A DNA stretch of 64,000 nt. It comes from Lysinibacillus xylanilyticus. GTDB taxonomy: Bacteria > Bacillota > Bacilli > Bacillales_A > Planococcaceae. Location of the stretch: the NCBI RefSeq assembly GCF_001708185.1, contig NZ_MDDN01000012.1, positions 1-64,000 on the forward strand. The letters are read 5' to 3'. The translations under genes and the position numbers were made by a program. How positions within the stretch are numbered: the stretch's first letter is position 1; each line of letters starts with the position of its first letter. Shown piece after piece: positions 45,320 through 53,730 of the stretch. Under the pieces are notes generated by a model. It searched no databases, had not been told where the DNA came from, and saw only the letters and a program-made list of their open reading frames with translations.

Positions 45320-47509
45320 TTAGTTTTCTTCGGCTACTTTTGAGTAACGTTTTGCATGTAGTAACATGAAATAACCGAATGTAATAGCTAAGAATACTAC
45401 TAGGAAACCTAAAAGAATTCCGTAGTTTTGCATTAAGAATGACATATCACCAGTAGAGATACATGTTTTAAATGCTTGAACAGTATATGTCATTGGCAAT
45501 AGTGTATTAAATACTTGTAATGGTTCTGGAATTAACTCAAGTGGGAATGTACCCGCACTTGTTGTAAGTTGTAAAATTAATATAACAATCGCCATGAAGC
45601 GTCCTGGATCACCGAAAATGGACACTAACATTTGGATTAAAGCTAAGAAAACATAGCTTGTTAATAATGCTGTTAGGAAAAAGTGTCCTAAACTGTATAC
45701 TTCAAGGCCTAAACCCCATTTTACAATAACTACTGTTCCTATAGATTGAATTAAGCCGACTGTTGCTAAAACTGAGACTTTACTTGTAAACCAAGCTGCA
45801 CCATTTTTTGGACGAATTGCTGGTTCTACAAGTGGGAAAACGATAGAGATCATTAATGCACCAACAAATAAACCAAGAGAAATAAAGTATGGTGAGAAAC
45901 CTGTTCCATAGTTAGGTACATGGTTAACAGATTCTTTTTCAATCTCAACTGGTTTACCTACCATCTCATATGTGTCTTTATTTACATGAACTTCGCCTGC
46001 TTTTTCACCTGCTTCACCTAATTCGCTAGATAAAGTTGATGTACCATTTGCAAGTTCAGATGAACCATCTGCAAGCTCTGCAGAACCTTGTGCTAACTCA
46101 CCTGATTTTGATGCAAGTGTTGAAGTACCTTGATTCAATGCTGTTGAACCACTTGCTAGTTCATTTAAACCTGAAGCTAATGCTTTAGAACCTGTTACGG
46201 CTGTATTCACACCAGCATTTAATTCACCTAATTTTTGTGCAAGCGTTGCATTACCAGCTTGGAGACCTTTTGCTCCTTCGACTAATGCACCGCTTTTTGC
46301 TGTTAATGCATTAGCACCTGCTAACACTTCTCCTTGACCTGCTGCAATTTGAGTTGCACCAGAACTTACTTGACTAGCACCTGCTTGTAATTTTTCTGTA
46401 CCAGCAGATAAAGAATTTAAGCCATTATGCACGCTGGCACTTCCTGCTTGTAGCTCTGCTAAAGTTTGCTTTAATGCTGCAGCTTCCTCTTCAGGTAGTG
46501 AAGCCATCATGCCTTGTAATTGATTGGATAAAGCAGTGATACCTTCTTCTACTTTTGCAGAACCAGCAGTTAATTGGTTTGCTGCACCATTTAATGCGCC
46601 TGCATTGTCAGCAATTGAAGCTGCACCTGAACTAATTTGTTGTTGTTTCTCATTAATTGTAGATAAACCTGCTTGCACCTTCGCTACACCTTGAGTATAT
46701 TGCGATAAACCTTGCTGAAGGGTTGTTGCTCCAGTTGCTGCTTGCTGTGCACCTTTTTGCAACTGTCCAGTTCCGTCTTCTAATTTTACTAAGCCAGAAG
46801 ATAAATCATTAGCGCCTTTTGCAGCCTCTCCAGCACCTTTAGTAATTTTATCTGTACCATTTGACAATTCAACTGTACTTGATGCTAATTGCTCAAGATA
46901 ACCTTTTAAATCTTTCGCACCATTGGCTAAAGATTTGGCACCTTCATCTAGCTTACTAGAGCCATCAGCAGCCTCCGTAAAGCCATCTCCCATTGTTGTA
47001 ATTGTATCAAATAAATTTTCTGCATAAGTAGTTGAAATTTGTGTATTTACTTCCGCACGTATCATTTCCATTGCTGAATCGCCAATTTGTGCACTTAGGA
47101 AGTTTAATCCTTCATTTGGAATATAGTTCATAACTAATTTAGAAGGTTTGTCATCTAATAACGTAGTGGCATGCTCAGAGAAATTTGCTGGAATTTCTAA
47201 AATCATATAGTAATCTCGACCATTTAAGCCTTTTTTAGCTTCTTCTTTGGTTACTTCAATAAATTTAAACTGCTCACTTTTGACGAGATTATCGACTAAG
47301 TCTTTCCCTACATCTAATTTAACTCCTGCCATTTCAGCACCTTTATCTTCATTGACAACAGCTACTGGTAATTCAGGTAGGCTTTTATATGGATCCCAGA
47401 ACGCCCATAAAAACATACCTGCATACATAACCGGTATAAATAATACAGCGATTATTGAAACAAGCATTTTTTTGGTTTTAAAGATTTTTAGCCACTCAGC
47501 TTTAATCAT
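45320..47509 (-). CDS. yhgE: YhgE/Pip-family membrane protein
   Basis: The 729-residue protein has one N-terminal helix (about 16-36), a YhgE/Pip N-terminal domain (ELPVAVVNEDKGAEMAGVKL) and a long extracellular coiled-coil of 11-residue GAxxLxxG-type repeats (about 180-500). About five C-terminal membrane helices of the ABC-2 permease type follow. Family members include phage-infection protein Pip and the YhgE part of type VII secretion loci. No WXG or EccC genes are nearby, so a secretion role is not supported here. The linked TetR gene probably controls it. Confidence 0.9.
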   Translation of the reverse strand: MIKAEWLKIFKTKKMLVSIIAVLFIPVMYAGMFLWAFWDPYKSLPELPVAVVNEDKGAEMAGVKLDVGKDLVDNLVKSEQFKFIEVTKEEAKKGLNGRDYYMILEIPANFSEHATTLLDDKPSKLVMNYIPNEGLNFLSAQIGDSAMEMIRAEVNTQISTTYAENLFDTITTMGDGFTEAADGSSKLDEGAKSLANGAKDLKGYLEQLASSTVELSNGTDKITKGAGEAAKGANDLSSGLVKLEDGTGQLQKGAQQAATGATTLQQGLSQYTQGVAKVQAGLSTINEKQQQISSGAASIADNAGALNGAANQLTAGSAKVEEGITALSNQLQGMMASLPEEEAAALKQTLAELQAGSASVHNGLNSLSAGTEKLQAGASQVSSGATQIAAGQGEVLAGANALTAKSGALVEGAKGLQAGNATLAQKLGELNAGVNTAVTGSKALASGLNELASGSTALNQGTSTLASKSGELAQGSAELADGSSELANGTSTLSSELGEAGEKAGEVHVNKDTYEMVGKPVEIEKESVNHVPNYGTGFSPYFISLGLFVGALMISIVFPLVEPAIRPKNGAAWFTSKVSVLATVGLIQSIGTVVIVKWGLGLEVYSLGHFFLTALLTSYVFLALIQMLVSIFGDPGRFMAIVILILQLTTSAGTFPLELIPEPLQVFNTLLPMTYTVQAFKTCISTGDMSFLMQNYGILLGFLVVFLAITFGYFMLLHAKRYSKVAEEN

Positions 47510-47534
47510 AAGTTTTCTTCACTCCTAAACTTTT

Positions 47535-47557
47535 TGACCGAAAACGTCAGTTGGTCA
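47535..47557 (-). promoter_or_regulatory. Putative TetR (YhgD) operator before yhgE
   Basis: TGACC (47535-47539) and GGTCA (47553-47557) form an inverted repeat with GAAAACG inside. The same TGACC/GGTCA and CGAAAACG words recur at 48275-48319 before the regulator gene. Confidence 0.6.
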
Positions 47558-47656
47558 TTTTTATTCAAAAAAAAATCTAAACCCTCTTATGGGCTAAATT
47601 TGCTCCTAGGCTTTCACTTGATTCAGTATTTTTATTTCCCTATTATCCCAACCGAA

Positions 47657-48229
47657 TCAAGTTAAAATTAGCCCACGGAAGATTGTTTCCTTGAAAAGAT
47701 TCAGTATCTTTTCTTCTGGAATAATGTCGCCATGTAGCTCATGCCAATCAACAATAAATGCTAGATACGCCTTTAGCAACAGATAGCTTACTAATTCTGC
47801 ATCACAGTCTTTGATTTCACCTTTATCAATACGTCTTTGAATTAACTCAGCAACATACGATAAAATTTCAGTCTCAATGCGAATTAAAACTTGTTTGACT
47901 GCCGGCGTTCGCAATTCTTTTTCCTCTTCTAATAACTTCGCAAATAAAAGATGTTTTTCACGGAACTGTAGCATTCTCATTAAAGCATTGTGTGCATTTT
48001 CCATAAAGCCAGCTGATGCATCCAACACTGCATCCGCCTCAGCCTTCATGTCTCGTACTAGTGACATGGCTATCTCTTGAAATAAAATTTCTTTATTTGC
48101 AAAGAATGTGTAAATCGTTCCTTTACCAACATTAGCGATTTTCGCCACTTGCTCCATCGTTGTCGCCTTGTAACCGAACAATGTAAAAGATTTTGCAGCT
48201 GCTTCAAGAATCTCCTGCCTACGATCCAT
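47657..48229 (-). CDS. TetR-family regulator (YhgD-like)
   Basis: The 190-residue repressor has an N-terminal HTH (RRQEILEAAAKSFTLFGYKATTMEQ, ANVGKGTIYTFFANKEILF) and a divergent helical ligand domain. It lies just upstream of yhgE and in the same direction, as yhgD-yhgE in Bacillus subtilis. ATG 48229 is chosen because AAAGGATG precedes it; the ATG at 48238 is part of that ribosome site. Confidence 0.9.
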   Translation of the reverse strand: MDRRQEILEAAAKSFTLFGYKATTMEQVAKIANVGKGTIYTFFANKEILFQEIAMSLVRDMKAEADAVLDASAGFMENAHNALMRMLQFREKHLLFAKLLEEEKELRTPAVKQVLIRIETEILSYVAELIQRRIDKGEIKDCDAELVSYLLLKAYLAFIVDWHELHGDIIPEEKILNLFKETIFRGLILT

Positions 48230-48274
48230 TAGTAACATCCTTTCTTTGTTAAAGTTATGTACTTGTTTTGTACA

Positions 48275-48319
48275 CCGAAAACGACGATGACCAGAAAACC
48301 ATTTCGGTCATCTGGTCAT
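48275..48319 (-). promoter_or_regulatory. Putative autoregulatory operator of the TetR gene
   Basis: ATGACCAGA (48287-48295) and TCTGGTCAT (48311-48319) are exact reverse complements. An inner CGGTCAT and an outer ACCGAAAACG make a compound site that shares words with 47535-47557. Confidence 0.65.
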
Positions 48320-48353
48320 TATCATATTCCTAATTGAAAAATAATGCAAGCAT

Positions 48354-48884
48354 TTAATGATGATTTTCTTCATTTTTTTCGTGATCACCATGCTCAGCGT
48401 CATCTGATGTATCATTACCGTGATTCATCATGTTATCATCCATGCTATTACTTGCTTTTTCATCCTCTGGTAAAACTTTTGTCATATCAGGTTTCCCAGC
48501 TGTAATTTGTTGCTTCGGCATATTATGAACACCATTAGCAGTTGTGTGAGCAAACATATAATAAACACCATCGTGGTCAAATGTAGTCGTTGCTTTATAA
48601 ACGCCATCTTTCTCTAATTTACCGTCCATCATTTTGCTTTCATCGCGTTTACCCGATTCCCATACTTCAAATTGTACAATTGCATCATCCACGTTTTCCC
48701 CACCTTGTTCGACGTGCGCTGCAAGTTCAATCGTTTCATTAATCGCTACTTCTTTCGGTGTTAAAATTTCAACCTCTGGAATTTGAGGCATTTCTGGCTC
48801 TTTCAAATCTGCTGACTCTTTCTTGTCTCCGCACCCTACTAACAATGCAGGTACTGCGACTAATGCCAATAACCATTTTTTCAT
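48354..48884 (-). CDS. YtkA/FixH-like lipoprotein with His-rich tail
   Basis: The 176-residue lipoprotein has the lipobox LLVGC (Cys19) and an Ig-like YtkA domain (about 45-130; ELAAHVEQGGENVDDAIVQFEVWE, GVYYMFAHTTANGVH). The tail is Asp/Met/His-rich (MMNHGN, HGDHEKNEENHH). The tail suggests metal binding, plausibly copper, outside the cell. It starts four bases after the kinase stop, so it is part of that operon. Role inferred. Confidence 0.8.
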   Translation of the reverse strand: MKKWLLALVAVPALLVGCGDKKESADLKEPEMPQIPEVEILTPKEVAINETIELAAHVEQGGENVDDAIVQFEVWESGKRDESKMMDGKLEKDGVYKATTTFDHDGVYYMFAHTTANGVHNMPKQQITAGKPDMTKVLPEDEKASNSMDDNMMNHGNDTSDDAEHGDHEKNEENHH

Positions 48885-48887
48885 GTG

Positions 48888-50276
48888 TTACTCCTCCATT
48901 AACGGCAACATAATTTTTACAACTGTGCCTTTTTCAACTTCACTTGTAATGTCAATTTTACCATCTAACTGCTTCAACAATTGTTCAACAATCGACAAGC
49001 CTAGTCCACTGCCACCATCAGCTCGACCTCGTGCTTTGTTAACACGATAAAAACGTTCTGTTACATGCGATAAATCCTCCTGTGGAATACCGATCCCGTA
49101 ATCCTTGATAGTAATTTGCGCATGACCATTATTTTCAATAGCAGTGATTTCAACTTTTGACTGCTCATACGAATAATTAATAGCATTTTCAATAATATTA
49201 ATAATAATTTGTTTCAGCTTTACTTCCTCAGCTTTGATGATTAACGCATCATCAACATCTAGATGAAGTGTAATGCTTTTCTTTTTCGCCTGATGAGTTA
49301 ATATTTTTTGAACCTCACGTAATGTTTCGGCAAGAGGAATTGGATATAAAGTTATTTCTGCTTGTTCATTTTCCATACGGGCGAGTTGAAGTAGTTCATT
49401 TGTCAAACGTTCCATACGATTCGCCTCACGTACAATAAGCTGGATCGTTTCCTCTTTTTGATTTTCCGGAATAATGTTTTTCTGTATTGCTTCACTATAC
49501 CCCTTCACATAGCTAATGGGCGTCCGTAACTCATGTGAAACTGTTGCTAAAAACGTTTTCTGAGCCTCATCCTCTTGTTGTATAGCCTCTGCCATTTTGT
49601 TAAAGGTGCTGGATAATTTCCCAACTTCATCTTTTGAATGAACTGGTACACGTGTTCCGTAGTTTCCATATGACATTTGCTCGACAGCCCTTTGCAAATT
49701 GCTTAATGGTCGCATAATATGACGAATCCCTTTATAAATTAAAAAGCTGATTACAATTAAAAATATAAAGGCACTGACAAATAAGAAAATGACCTCATTA
49801 TTTGCTAACTCACTAATTTTTACTAGAGGAAAGTAAATATAAATAATCCCTTCAAGCCTATTTTGATCTACTAGTGGAAGTACTACAGAAATTAGCTTTC
49901 TATCAAATCGGGGCTCATAGCCGATTTTTTGCACATATTCACCTGCAAGTAATTGCTGTCGCTCCTCAGGGCCAATTAATGTTTCGTAATCAATATCAAA
50001 GGGTACACAAGCACTTAGTTCACGTGGATTTCTTACTGCAAAAATATTCAAATTCGAATAATTGGCATAATGTTCAATATCTGCAATAAATTCATCCGTT
50101 ACCTTACCACTGGTATACATAGTTTGGAGCTTTGTTCCAACCTCTACCATCATCTCTCTCGTGTCTTCTACATAAAGTCGTTCATATAAATAATCCGTCA
50201 GGACATACATAAAGAAAACGGTAATCATTAAAAATGCAAAGATTAATAACAAAATGCGTGTTGAAATCTTTCTCAT
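48888..50276 (-). CDS. Sensor histidine kinase
   Basis: The 462-residue kinase has two membrane helices (about 8-28 and 163-185) enclosing a sensor domain of about 130 residues with a single cysteine (ELSACVPFD). A HAMP domain (about 186-238), the phospho-His in ATVSHELRTPISYVKGY and a complete catalytic domain (IENAINYS, KDYGIGIPQEDL, GGSGLGLSIV) follow. It overlaps its regulator gene by 4 bases. The signal is unknown; both operon ends encode surface lipoproteins. Confidence 0.92.
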   Translation of the reverse strand: MRKISTRILLLIFAFLMITVFFMYVLTDYLYERLYVEDTREMMVEVGTKLQTMYTSGKVTDEFIADIEHYANYSNLNIFAVRNPRELSACVPFDIDYETLIGPEERQQLLAGEYVQKIGYEPRFDRKLISVVLPLVDQNRLEGIIYIYFPLVKISELANNEVIFLFVSAFIFLIVISFLIYKGIRHIMRPLSNLQRAVEQMSYGNYGTRVPVHSKDEVGKLSSTFNKMAEAIQQEDEAQKTFLATVSHELRTPISYVKGYSEAIQKNIIPENQKEETIQLIVREANRMERLTNELLQLARMENEQAEITLYPIPLAETLREVQKILTHQAKKKSITLHLDVDDALIIKAEEVKLKQIIINIIENAINYSYEQSKVEITAIENNGHAQITIKDYGIGIPQEDLSHVTERFYRVNKARGRADGGSGLGLSIVEQLLKQLDGKIDITSEVEKGTVVKIMLPLMEE

Positions 50277-50956
50277 TCGCCAGGATCAAAACGGTAGCCC
50301 ACTCCCCAGACGGTTTGAATATGCCCCGCGGCTTCCTTTCCAAGCTTTATACGCAAGGTTTTTATATGCGTGTCAACCGTTCTTGTTCCCCCTACATAAT
50401 CAATGTCCCAAATGCGTTCTAGTAGTTGCTCCCTTGTATATGCATTCCCAGGATTATTCATAAATAAATGCAATAGTTCAAATTCCTTTAAAGTTAGCGG
50501 AACACTTTTTCCATCTACAGATACCTTACGTGCAATCTCATCTAACTTAATAGGTCCAATCATCACATATTTTTGCTGCAAATCTACAATATTAGTACCG
50601 CTTCTTCTTAATACAGCATGGATTCGCGCAACTAGTTCATCGTTTGTAAAAGGTTTTACAAGATAATCATCTCCGCCAAGTGTTAGGCCTTTTACTTTAT
50701 CCTCATTTGCATCACGTGCTGTTAGGAAGATAATTGGTACATTCGACATCACACGTATGCTTTGACAAACTACAAAGCCATCTTCATGTGGCATCATTAC
50801 ATCGAGTAAAACTAAATCAATTTTTTCGCGCATAATAATATCATATGCTTCTGTACCACTCGCTGCTGTAAAGGTCTCAATTTTTGAATTATTGAGCATC
50901 ATTTCTATTAAATTACGCATATCTTGTTCATCATCAACAATTAATACAGTTGTCAC
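50273..50956 (-). CDS. OmpR-family response regulator
   Basis: The 227-residue regulator has a receiver (VDDEQDMRNLI, phospho-Asp in LVLLDVMMPHEDG, Lys in VKPFTND) and a winged helix (LTLKEFELLHLFMNNPGNAYTREQLLERIW). It works with the overlapping kinase gene. It starts 2 bases after the beta-propeller lipoprotein gene. Confidence 0.93.
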   Translation of the reverse strand: MTTVLIVDDEQDMRNLIEMMLNNSKIETFTAASGTEAYDIIMREKIDLVLLDVMMPHEDGFVVCQSIRVMSNVPIIFLTARDANEDKVKGLTLGGDDYLVKPFTNDELVARIHAVLRRSGTNIVDLQQKYVMIGPIKLDEIARKVSVDGKSVPLTLKEFELLHLFMNNPGNAYTREQLLERIWDIDYVGGTRTVDTHIKTLRIKLGKEAAGHIQTVWGVGYRFDPGE

Positions 50957-50958
50957 AT

Positions 50959-51924
50959 TTATTCCTCCCTCACTAACAGTTGAAATGCACCGTTCCCCAC
51001 ATCAACTGTTTTCTTCACCTGACCTTCTTTTATAAAATACAAAGTATGGTCATCATAGCCAGCGACAACAATATAATCTTTAAACTGATTTACGACAAAT
51101 GGATTAGCGCCTACCTCTAGCTGCCATTTCACATTTCCATCAAAGTCAGCCACATATAATTTATTATGGCCATGACTAACAACGAGGACAGAATCCTTTG
51201 TTTTGGTTAATCCAACAGGCATTAAAGGCATTTCTATCTCTCCATGTTCCTCACCTGTCGTAAGATCATATTTTTTCACAGTACTATTCGGTTTGCTTCC
51301 TTCTCCATGACCACCTATCCAAAGTTCATTCGTCTCTTCAAGAATTGCTATCCCATGAGATGATTTTTGAATCGGCCACTCTTGCTCAACCTTTAGATTA
51401 TCAATGTTTAACACCGATAATTTCGTGTCTTTATAATTTATTACATATAGCTTATCTTTATTGGCAGCCATCGACATAGGATAATTACCAAGCTTCTGTG
51501 TTGCAAGCTCATTGCCTTTCTCATCAAAGCTTGTCACAGTATTTGTTTTGCTATTCGTAATAAAAAACTGTTTTTTATTTTCAACATAATACGCATTCGT
51601 TGTACCAACCTGTACTTTTTTAGAGTAGAGCTTCTTCCCGGTTGATAATGTATAGACGTCAATTTCATTCAATTGATGACCATACAATAATACATGATCC
51701 TGTCCGAGCAATATTGCCCCTGAGTAAGCTTTGTCAAATAACCATGTTGCTATGACATTACCTTGTTCATCTATAAAATCTAATGAAGGTTCTTGTATAT
51801 TTAAGGACGCAATAAAGTTCTGATCGCGTTCAATAGACTCAAGCGACTTCTCCGTACATCCTGCTAACCATACAATCTGTACTAAAGAAAAAATGAAGAA
51901 TGCCCATTTTTTCAACATCATCAC
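50959..51924 (-). CDS. Beta-propeller (YncE/YVTN-like) lipoprotein
   Basis: The 321-residue lipoprotein has the lipobox WLAGC (near residue 23) and about seven repeats of a propeller blade (for example GNYPMSMAANKDKLYVINYKDTKLSVLNI, LMPVGLTKTKDSVLVVSHGHNKLYVAD). The folds resemble YVTN-family surface proteins, which bind ligands or other proteins. First gene of an operon with a two-component system; it could feed a signal to the kinase. That is inference. Confidence 0.82.
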   Translation of the reverse strand: MMMLKKWAFFIFSLVQIVWLAGCTEKSLESIERDQNFIASLNIQEPSLDFIDEQGNVIATWLFDKAYSGAILLGQDHVLLYGHQLNEIDVYTLSTGKKLYSKKVQVGTTNAYYVENKKQFFITNSKTNTVTSFDEKGNELATQKLGNYPMSMAANKDKLYVINYKDTKLSVLNIDNLKVEQEWPIQKSSHGIAILEETNELWIGGHGEGSKPNSTVKKYDLTTGEEHGEIEMPLMPVGLTKTKDSVLVVSHGHNKLYVADFDGNVKWQLEVGANPFVVNQFKDYIVVAGYDDHTLYFIKEGQVKKTVDVGNGAFQLLVREE

Positions 51925-51936
51925 CTCTGTTTCTTA

Positions 51937-51975
51937 ACTATACTTCACAATTGTGAAATCCAAGTGAAACTTGAG
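51937..51975 (-). promoter_or_regulatory. Promoter region with palindrome and direct repeats
   Basis: On the minus strand two TTTCAC words lie 11 bases apart, the spacing used by OmpR-family regulators. The second is part of the perfect palindrome TTCACAATTGTGAA (51944-51957). A TATAGT -10 (51937-51942) follows. A possible autoregulatory site. Confidence 0.5.
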
Positions 51976-52200
51976 AGGTAAATTTATGACAAACAAATAA
52001 AGTAATTTTCGCTATTATTATGTAACGCTTCATCAACAAGCATTTATCCAACCAAAAATTATTGATAGCGAATGCACATAACAACAAAGCGAGTCGCCCA
52101 AAAATGGTTAATCAACACACCTGCTAATTTAATAAAAAATAATGCGTATAAAAAATAATAATTGATCTATACTATTAAAGATTTCACTTCAAATCCAATG
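51976..52200. other. Intergenic DNA upstream of the small split gene
   Basis: AT-rich. TATACT at about 52171 could be a -10 for the small gene at 52219. No other feature seen. Confidence 0.35.
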
Positions 52201-52218
52201 ACTAGGAGGGTTAACCCG

Positions 52219-52326
52219 ATGAGTAAGGTTGATCGATAGCTCTTACTGAATAAAGCTAAAGTACAGTATCTTAGGGATATCTTAAGATTCTATGCGGAAG
52301 CGAGGCAGTGTGTCATGGAGAAATAA
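52219..52326 (+). pseudogene. Small 34-residue gene split by an in-frame amber codon
   Basis: AGGAGG (52204-52209) lies 9 bases before an ATG that opens MSKVDR and meets TAG at 52237-52239. The same frame then continues as LLLNKAKVQYLRDILRFYAE and ARQCVMEK to TAA at 52324-52326. A terminator follows at 52342. The readthrough product looks like a genuine basic amphipathic small protein. It is either a nonsense mutant, a sequencing error, or a recoded or attenuator-like leader. Family not recognised. Confidence 0.6.
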
Positions 52327-52341
52327 ATGTAAGTGGAATTC

Positions 52342-52369
52342 AAACCCGGATATTATTTCCGGGTTTTTT
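52342..52369 (+). terminator. Terminator after the small split gene
   Basis: AAACCCGGA (52342-52350) pairs with TTCCGGGTTT, followed by T6. Confidence 0.88.
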
Positions 52370-52444
52370 ATTTTATATAATTAGGGAATTCATAACAAGT
52401 GAAAATCGGATAAAAAACAATACAGGATGTTACGCACACGCTGG

Positions 52445-52732
52445 CTAAATAGATTTTGCTTTCCCTTTTTTAAAAATTCCCATAAGAAGAAGGACAAGCC
52501 CGATTAAAAACAGAAGCGGAAACATTACCATCATTAGTGCGACTGCCGCAAAACCCTCACCTTCATATACCCCATACAGAATAGAAACAACCCATGAGAA
52601 TAAAGGAGCAATTACTAACATCATAGTTATTCCCCAAATTATATATTTCTCTTTGTTCGATTTACCATGACTTATCATAAAAGCTACGCCTAGTGCCAAT
52701 GCTAACCCCAAAATACCTAATCCAATTTCCAA
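52445..52732 (-). CDS. Small three-helix membrane protein
   Basis: The 95-residue protein is nearly all membrane: helices at about 2-19, 32-53 and 63-88, with a basic C-terminus (KKGKAKSI). TTG 52732 is preceded by a G-rich ribosome site very close to the start, so the start is uncertain. No family recognised. Probably followed by no other gene in its unit. Confidence 0.6.
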   Translation of the reverse strand: MEIGLGILGLALALGVAFMISHGKSNKEKYIIWGITMMLVIAPLFSWVVSILYGVYEGEGFAAVALMMVMFPLLFLIGLVLLLMGIFKKGKAKSI

Positions 52733-52900
52733 ACTTCCCCCCCCTATTCTTCAGCTGTTTCACCACAAATATCCAAATCAATTAATGATACCTCGGCATA
52801 ATTGCTTTCAGTGGGCTGCATCTTTGTTTCAAACCGACAGCATCAGATGGTCGCTTAATATCTTCATAGTTATAAGGATAAGTTTACGGCAGAAAATCCC

Positions 52901-53302
52901 TTATTCATTACCCTTTTCTGTGAATTTTATATGATATCCACCTTTAGTATTCTTTCCTTCAATATGGACATAATGCAGGCGATGGTCTGCAAGGGTAGTA
53001 AAAGTACCTTGGCTGTCTTCTTTAAATGTTTCTTGCCAGATTATTTTCTTGCGATCAGTCCATTCTAAGGTTAGCTCTCCTTCCTCCACTTTTACATCAT
53101 ATGAGATCGTAACGATATTTCCCTTTCTGAAAAAAAAATTATAATTATCCAAGCCGGCAAACCTTTTATAGGAAACGTTTAACGTTTTGCCAAAATTATT
53201 ATCAGTATAGCCCCATTTAATAACTGTTATAAATTTAATATGTTTCCTTAGCATAAAAATAATTAGAATAAGTACGATAAAAAAAATTGTATTTGGGGAC
53301 AC
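52901..53302 (-). CDS. Membrane-anchored protein with a beta-rich domain
   Basis: The 133-residue protein has one N-terminal helix (residues 5-19, IFFIVLILIIFML), a basic stretch and a domain of beta strands (VTISYDVKVEEGELTLEW, GTFTTLADHRLHYVHIEGKNTKGGYHIKFTE). The pattern resembles the small lipoprotein-like stress proteins of Firmicutes, but I cannot assign a family. GTG 53302 has GGAAGG upstream. Confidence 0.65.
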   Translation of the reverse strand: MSPNTIFFIVLILIIFMLRKHIKFITVIKWGYTDNNFGKTLNVSYKRFAGLDNYNFFFRKGNIVTISYDVKVEEGELTLEWTDRKKIIWQETFKEDSQGTFTTLADHRLHYVHIEGKNTKGGYHIKFTEKGNE

Positions 53303-53384
53303 ACTTTTTCTTCCTTCCCATTCAAACTCGTTTTTTGTAATGGTGTTTCTGGAAAGACCGTGTTATCAATAAATATTCATCACG

Positions 53385-53612
53385 CTTTCACCAGCAGCCA
53401 ATAACCTGACCACTCCATCATATACGATTTTATCTTTTCCTTTGCAGCTACATGATATTTCTTCTTGGCACCTTTATATTTCCCTTTTCTGATAAAAGGA
53501 TTTTTTTGATGCGATTGATTTATTCTATGAAGCTGATGGATTAGATATAGAACTCATGCTAGGGGGTGCTAATTCTGACGGGATATTATGGTCATGTCAT
53601 CGGATTTTCTAA
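53385..53612. other. Probable decayed gene fragments
   Basis: Two overlapping fragments look protein-like. On the minus strand, about 53385-53530 reads QKNPFIRKGKYKGAKKKYHV continuing to EWSGYWLLVKA and a stop. On the plus strand, 53505-53612 reads FDAIDLFYEADGLDIELMLG and ends in TAA. Neither has a start or ribosome site, and both cannot be right where they overlap. Best described as gene debris. Confidence 0.4.
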
Positions 53613-53640
53613 TAGTAGATTCTAGGTAACTTAAAGTGAA

Positions 53641-53679
53641 ACAAGCCAGGGAAGTTTCATTTAACCTTCCCTGGCTTGT
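53641..53679 (-). terminator. Terminator-like hairpin after hemY
   Basis: ACAAGCCAGGGAAG (53641-53654) pairs with CTTCCCTGGCTTGT (53666-53679). The T-tract is weak (TTTCACTTT on the minus strand). Confidence 0.7.
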
Positions 53680-53730
53680 TGTTCAGTGATATTTCGCATC
53701 TTCTTTGTGCGACTATCCATCTCTTTAGCT

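Noticed and set aside
45320..47509. Type VII secretion system
   Set aside because: YhgE alone is not enough; no WXG100, EssC or related gene lies nearby.
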